Below are positions 62,043 through 64,000 of a DNA stretch of 64,000 nucleotides, one piece after another. Both the position numbers and the translations under genes were made by a program. Origin of the DNA: an uncultured Acetatifactor sp. (GTDB taxonomy: Bacteria > Bacillota > Clostridia > Lachnospirales > Lachnospiraceae); the NCBI GenBank assembly GCA_910588225.1, contig CAJUQT010000002.1, forward strand, positions 21,311 through 85,310, given 5' to 3'. The stretch's first letter is position 1; each line of letters starts with the position of its first letter. Under the pieces are notes generated by a model, which ran no database searches, was not told the DNA's origin, and worked only from the letters and a program-made list of their open reading frames with translations.

Positions 62043-62645
62043 ATGGCAAAAATTGAAGAAAGTTTCGGGTATAAGGAAATGTGGTTTGCGGTAAAAGGGG
62101 CGGACATTGACAGGATTCTTTCCTGCTGTCCTGAACTTAAACCTGTACGGGAGGCAGGGTGGAAAGAGGCATCGGCGGAGAGGATGGAGATGCGGAAGAG
62201 CAGAGTCATGTTGTCAGGCCCGTATGACGGATGGGTTTTCCTGATCGGGAATGCTCTGTGGGATTTCACGGAGGTGGATGCGCTTGTGGATGTAATGGGC
62301 AGGATTGGAGAACAGGCACAGGAAGTCTGTTACTTCGCATCCCATAGGGTGTCGGACGGGTATGCCTTTGCGAAGGCAGTGCAGAACAAAATGGTCAGAC
62401 TGTATTCCTATGCGGACGGGGAGCTTTTCGGATGTATGGGGGAGCGTTCCGATGCAGAAAAGAATTTGTCTCTGCATTATGCGGAAAAAGAGGAAGATCT
62501 CTTTGAAGAAGGATTTGACTTGATAGACGAGGAGGATGTGCTGAAGATTGCCGGAGAGTGGTCCATAAACCCGCAGTTGCTGCTTGGCAGGGAGGAAGCC
62601 AGAACCGTACTGGCGGACAGGATTTATGAAAAGCTGCCGATGTAG
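62043..62645 (+). CDS. Conserved hypothetical protein
   Basis: 200 residues, soluble, acidic. Blocks: MWFAVKGADIDRIL, DGWVFLIGNALWD, VCYFASHRVSDGYAFAKAVQNKMVRLYSYADGELFGCMGE and DVLKIAGEWSINPQLLL. From memory this plan (a strand-rich middle with an S/T-H-R-V-x-D block and a closing I-A-G-x-W-S-x-N/D-P) occurs in uncharacterised proteins of actinobacteria and Firmicutes, possibly immunity-like, but no function is known to me. The ribosome site before ATG 62043 is weak. Confidence 0.6.
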   Translation: MAKIEESFGYKEMWFAVKGADIDRILSCCPELKPVREAGWKEASAERMEMRKSRVMLSGPYDGWVFLIGNALWDFTEVDALVDVMGRIGEQAQEVCYFASHRVSDGYAFAKAVQNKMVRLYSYADGELFGCMGERSDAEKNLSLHYAEKEEDLFEEGFDLIDEEDVLKIAGEWSINPQLLLGREEARTVLADRIYEKLPM

Positions 62646-62786
62646 CCGGATGCATAATGTCAGGGGCCGGCAGAAAAAATAATGGTTCATTGCCGCAGAT
62701 ATGAAGTATAATGTACACAGGAGTTGCTTATGCGGATTCTATCTGATATCTGATTTTGGAAAAATGTCAGCGGGCTATATTCCGCC

Positions 62787-63356
62787 ATGAAGGCAATTAT
62801 CAATGACGACTTTGACTCCTACTGGACCCAGACCTCTGCGGCAGAGAGCCTGATGGGATATATCAGCCTGGATTTCGATGGATTTGGCAGGACGGTGACG
62901 GAGCTGGTCGGCGGCGTGGAGACAGAGGTGGATACAAAAGGATTCGCCAATGATCTGACCACCTTCCGGGACAGGGATGATGTGCTGACGCTGCTGATCC
63001 ACCTGGGATATCTGACTTACAATGAGGAGACCCGCAGCGCCCATATCCCCAACCAGGAAATCAGACAGGAGTTCGCCAGGGCCATACAGCAGGTAAAAAA
63101 GGACGATACCATCAGGCGGGTGAGAGAGTGCGAACAGCTTATCGCAGATACGGTCCAGGGAAACGAGGAAGCTGTGGCCAGACAGATTGAAAAGGTCCAC
63201 GAGGAGGAATCCCCTCTGTATTACAACAATGAACAGGTCCTGAGGAGCGTAATCAAACGGGCCTATTTCAGCTATGGGGACGAATATGTGATGTTCGAGG
63301 AGCTGCCGGCAGGGGAAAGGAAGCATTGGTGCAGGATAGAGAAGTATGACATGTGA
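62787..63356 (+). pseudogene. Internal fragment of an AAA-ATPase/PD-(D/E)XK protein (DUF1703 type)
   Basis: 189 residues from the middle of the family: VIKAII-like start (KAIINDDFDSYWTQTSAAE), FANDLTTFRDRDDVLTLLIHLGYL, HIPNQEIRQEF and VIKRAYFSYGDEYVMFEELPAGE. The Walker domain before and the nuclease core after are missing. It belongs to the MGTYLNP-type subfamily, the same as the N-terminal fragment at 29482-29739, rather than to the two intact genes. Confidence 0.75.
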
Positions 63357-63544
63357 TGCTTGATGCTGCCTCAAATCAAAGAGTGTGTTTTTATGCCCAT
63401 AATCAGCCGCAGACAAGATTATTCTTCAGGAAGCCGGATTATATAGTATCCATAGTAAAAAGTCCCGCTCAGACATCCGATTCAGTCATATCCCTCAGAA
63501 ATCCTTCATACAATGGAAAAAAGGTATCTTAAAGGGGTATTCCT

Positions 63545-63697
63545 TTGAAAGATTATATCGAAGAGCGTGCCGTCAGCATCGCCAATTATATCATTGATTC
63601 CAATGCCACAGTACGGCAGACAGCCAAGGCGTTCGGAGTGAGCAAGAGCACGGTACATATGGTTGTAACAAAAAAGAACGGTATGTGTGGAGAATAA
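63545..63697 (+). pseudogene. spoIIID: Truncated spoIIID
   Basis: 50 codons from TTG 63545, with AAAGGGG seven bases before it. KDYIEERAVSIANYIIDSNATVRQTAKAFGVSKSTVH is the N-terminal two-thirds of the helix-turn-helix of SpoIIID, a mother-cell sporulation regulator of about 80-90 residues. The frame then changes to an unrelated MVVTKKNGMCGE and stops, so the basic C-terminal DNA-contacting part is lost. Probably a duplicated remnant, since spoIIID is essential for spores. A terminator follows. Confidence 0.8.
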
Positions 63698-63718
63698 AAT
63701 AGATAATTTATCGCAGGG

Positions 63719-63761
63719 GCATTTAGAAGAACTGTAGGAGTACTTCTAAATGTCTTTTTTG
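63719..63761 (+). terminator. Intrinsic terminator after the spoIIID fragment
   Basis: catttagaag (63720-63729) and cttctaaatg (63743-63752) form a perfect 10-bp stem, followed by TCTTTTTT. Confidence 0.8.
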
Positions 63762-63873
63762 TAGAGAAAAATCTGATTATGTGGCAGCTCTCTTTTAGGA
63801 AGAACTGCCTATTTTGTTGTCTTGTTCTGCTTTATGGATATAAATTATATAGCAGATAGATATATTTAAATAG

Positions 63874-63900
63874 AAAATATGAGATAATATCTCATATTTT
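63874..63900. promoter_or_regulatory. Perfect palindrome abutting a promoter (possible operator)
   Basis: aaaatatgagat (63874-63885), spacer aat, atctcatatttt (63889-63900). The 12-bp arms end two bases before the -35 hexamer of the promoter at 63902, a classical operator position. Confidence 0.55.
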
Positions 63901-63901
63901 G

Positions 63902-63929
63902 TTTACAAAACAGGAATATTGAGTATAAT
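63902..63929 (+). promoter_or_regulatory. Predicted sigma-A promoter of the last gene
   Basis: TTTACA (63902-63907), 16-base spacer, consensus TATAAT (63924-63929), 27 bases before the next start codon. Confidence 0.65.
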
Positions 63930-63955
63930 AGAAGTAGGGAATGGAGGGCAATGAT

Positions 63956-64000
63956 ATGTTATGTCAGTTTACGGTAAAAAATTTTAAAAGTATAAGGGAC
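63956..64000 (+). CDS. Start of an ATP-binding (AAA/OLD-like) protein, cut by the window edge
   Basis: Only 15 codons are present: MLCQFTVKNFKSIRD. This opening is typical of AAA-type ATPases of the OLD/AAA_15/AAA_21 group (F-x-V-x-N-F-K-S-I/F-x-D), several of which belong to phage-defence modules such as retron-, Gabija- or abortive-infection-type ATPases. GGAGGG lies seven bases before the ATG. Nothing more can be said without the downstream sequence. Confidence 0.6.
   Translation, partial: MLCQFTVKNFKSIRD

Noticed and set aside
1..64000. tRNA or rRNA genes
   Set aside because: No tRNA-like T-loop (GGTTCGA) with a matching cloverleaf and no rRNA stretch was recognised by eye.

Overview
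The window comes from a Gram-positive, endospore-forming anaerobe of the Clostridia, most likely a gut Lachnospiraceae. This is an inference from gene content: a SpoIIQ-like protein, a DUF3794 (SPOCS)/LysM spore protein, a spoIIID fragment, the two-subunit PyrK/PyrD dihydroorotate dehydrogenase, a LoaP-type NusG paralogue, several AAA-ATPase/PD-(D/E)XK proteins of the DUF1703 type, and strong AGGAGG-like ribosome binding sites. Composition is moderate in G+C over the housekeeping part and clearly A+T-richer from about 40.2 to 50.2 kb.

Layout. 0-29.4 kb is ordinary chromosome. It holds a surface-protein tail, an ABC-F ATPase, a SpoIIQ-like protein, an amidohydrolase and a strongly structured intergenic RNA candidate (about 6054-6270). 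Next come ddl and murF beside a VanR/VanS-like two-component system, then plsC, a PrcB-like lipoprotein, pyrC, ispE with a GntR regulator, murI with a DUF1934 protein, the SPOCS/LysM gene, pyrK-pyrD, asnS, an NlpC/P60 hydrolase and the TrkA/TrkH potassium system.

30.4-51.4 kb is an exopolysaccharide or capsule locus. It opens with a control block (NusG-like protein, serine recombinase, LoaP), followed by a leader with an intrinsic terminator that LoaP probably overrides. The structural genes encode an initiating sugar transferase, several glycosyltransferases, a WbpA/B/D/E-type pathway to UDP-2,3-diacetamido-2,3-dideoxyglucuronic acid, a Wzy candidate, a Wzx flippase, acyltransferases, an asparagine-synthase-like protein that may amidate the uronic acid, a DUF2079 membrane protein and an SGNH hydrolase gene interrupted at a G7 tract. 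Related hairpin sequences of about 55 bp lie at both ends of the structural genes.

51.4-64 kb is a gene-debris zone. Two intact AAA-ATPase/PD-(D/E)XK genes (a fragment of the same family lies at 62.8 kb and another at 29.5 kb) are interspersed with broken genes: a DegT aminotransferase scrap, an N-truncated Fic protein, a truncated RelB/YoeB pair, a truncated IlvD/Edd dehydratase and a truncated spoIIID. A melA/AraC pair and an SDR gene are intact within it. The window ends in the start of an ATP-binding protein preceded by a palindrome and a good promoter.
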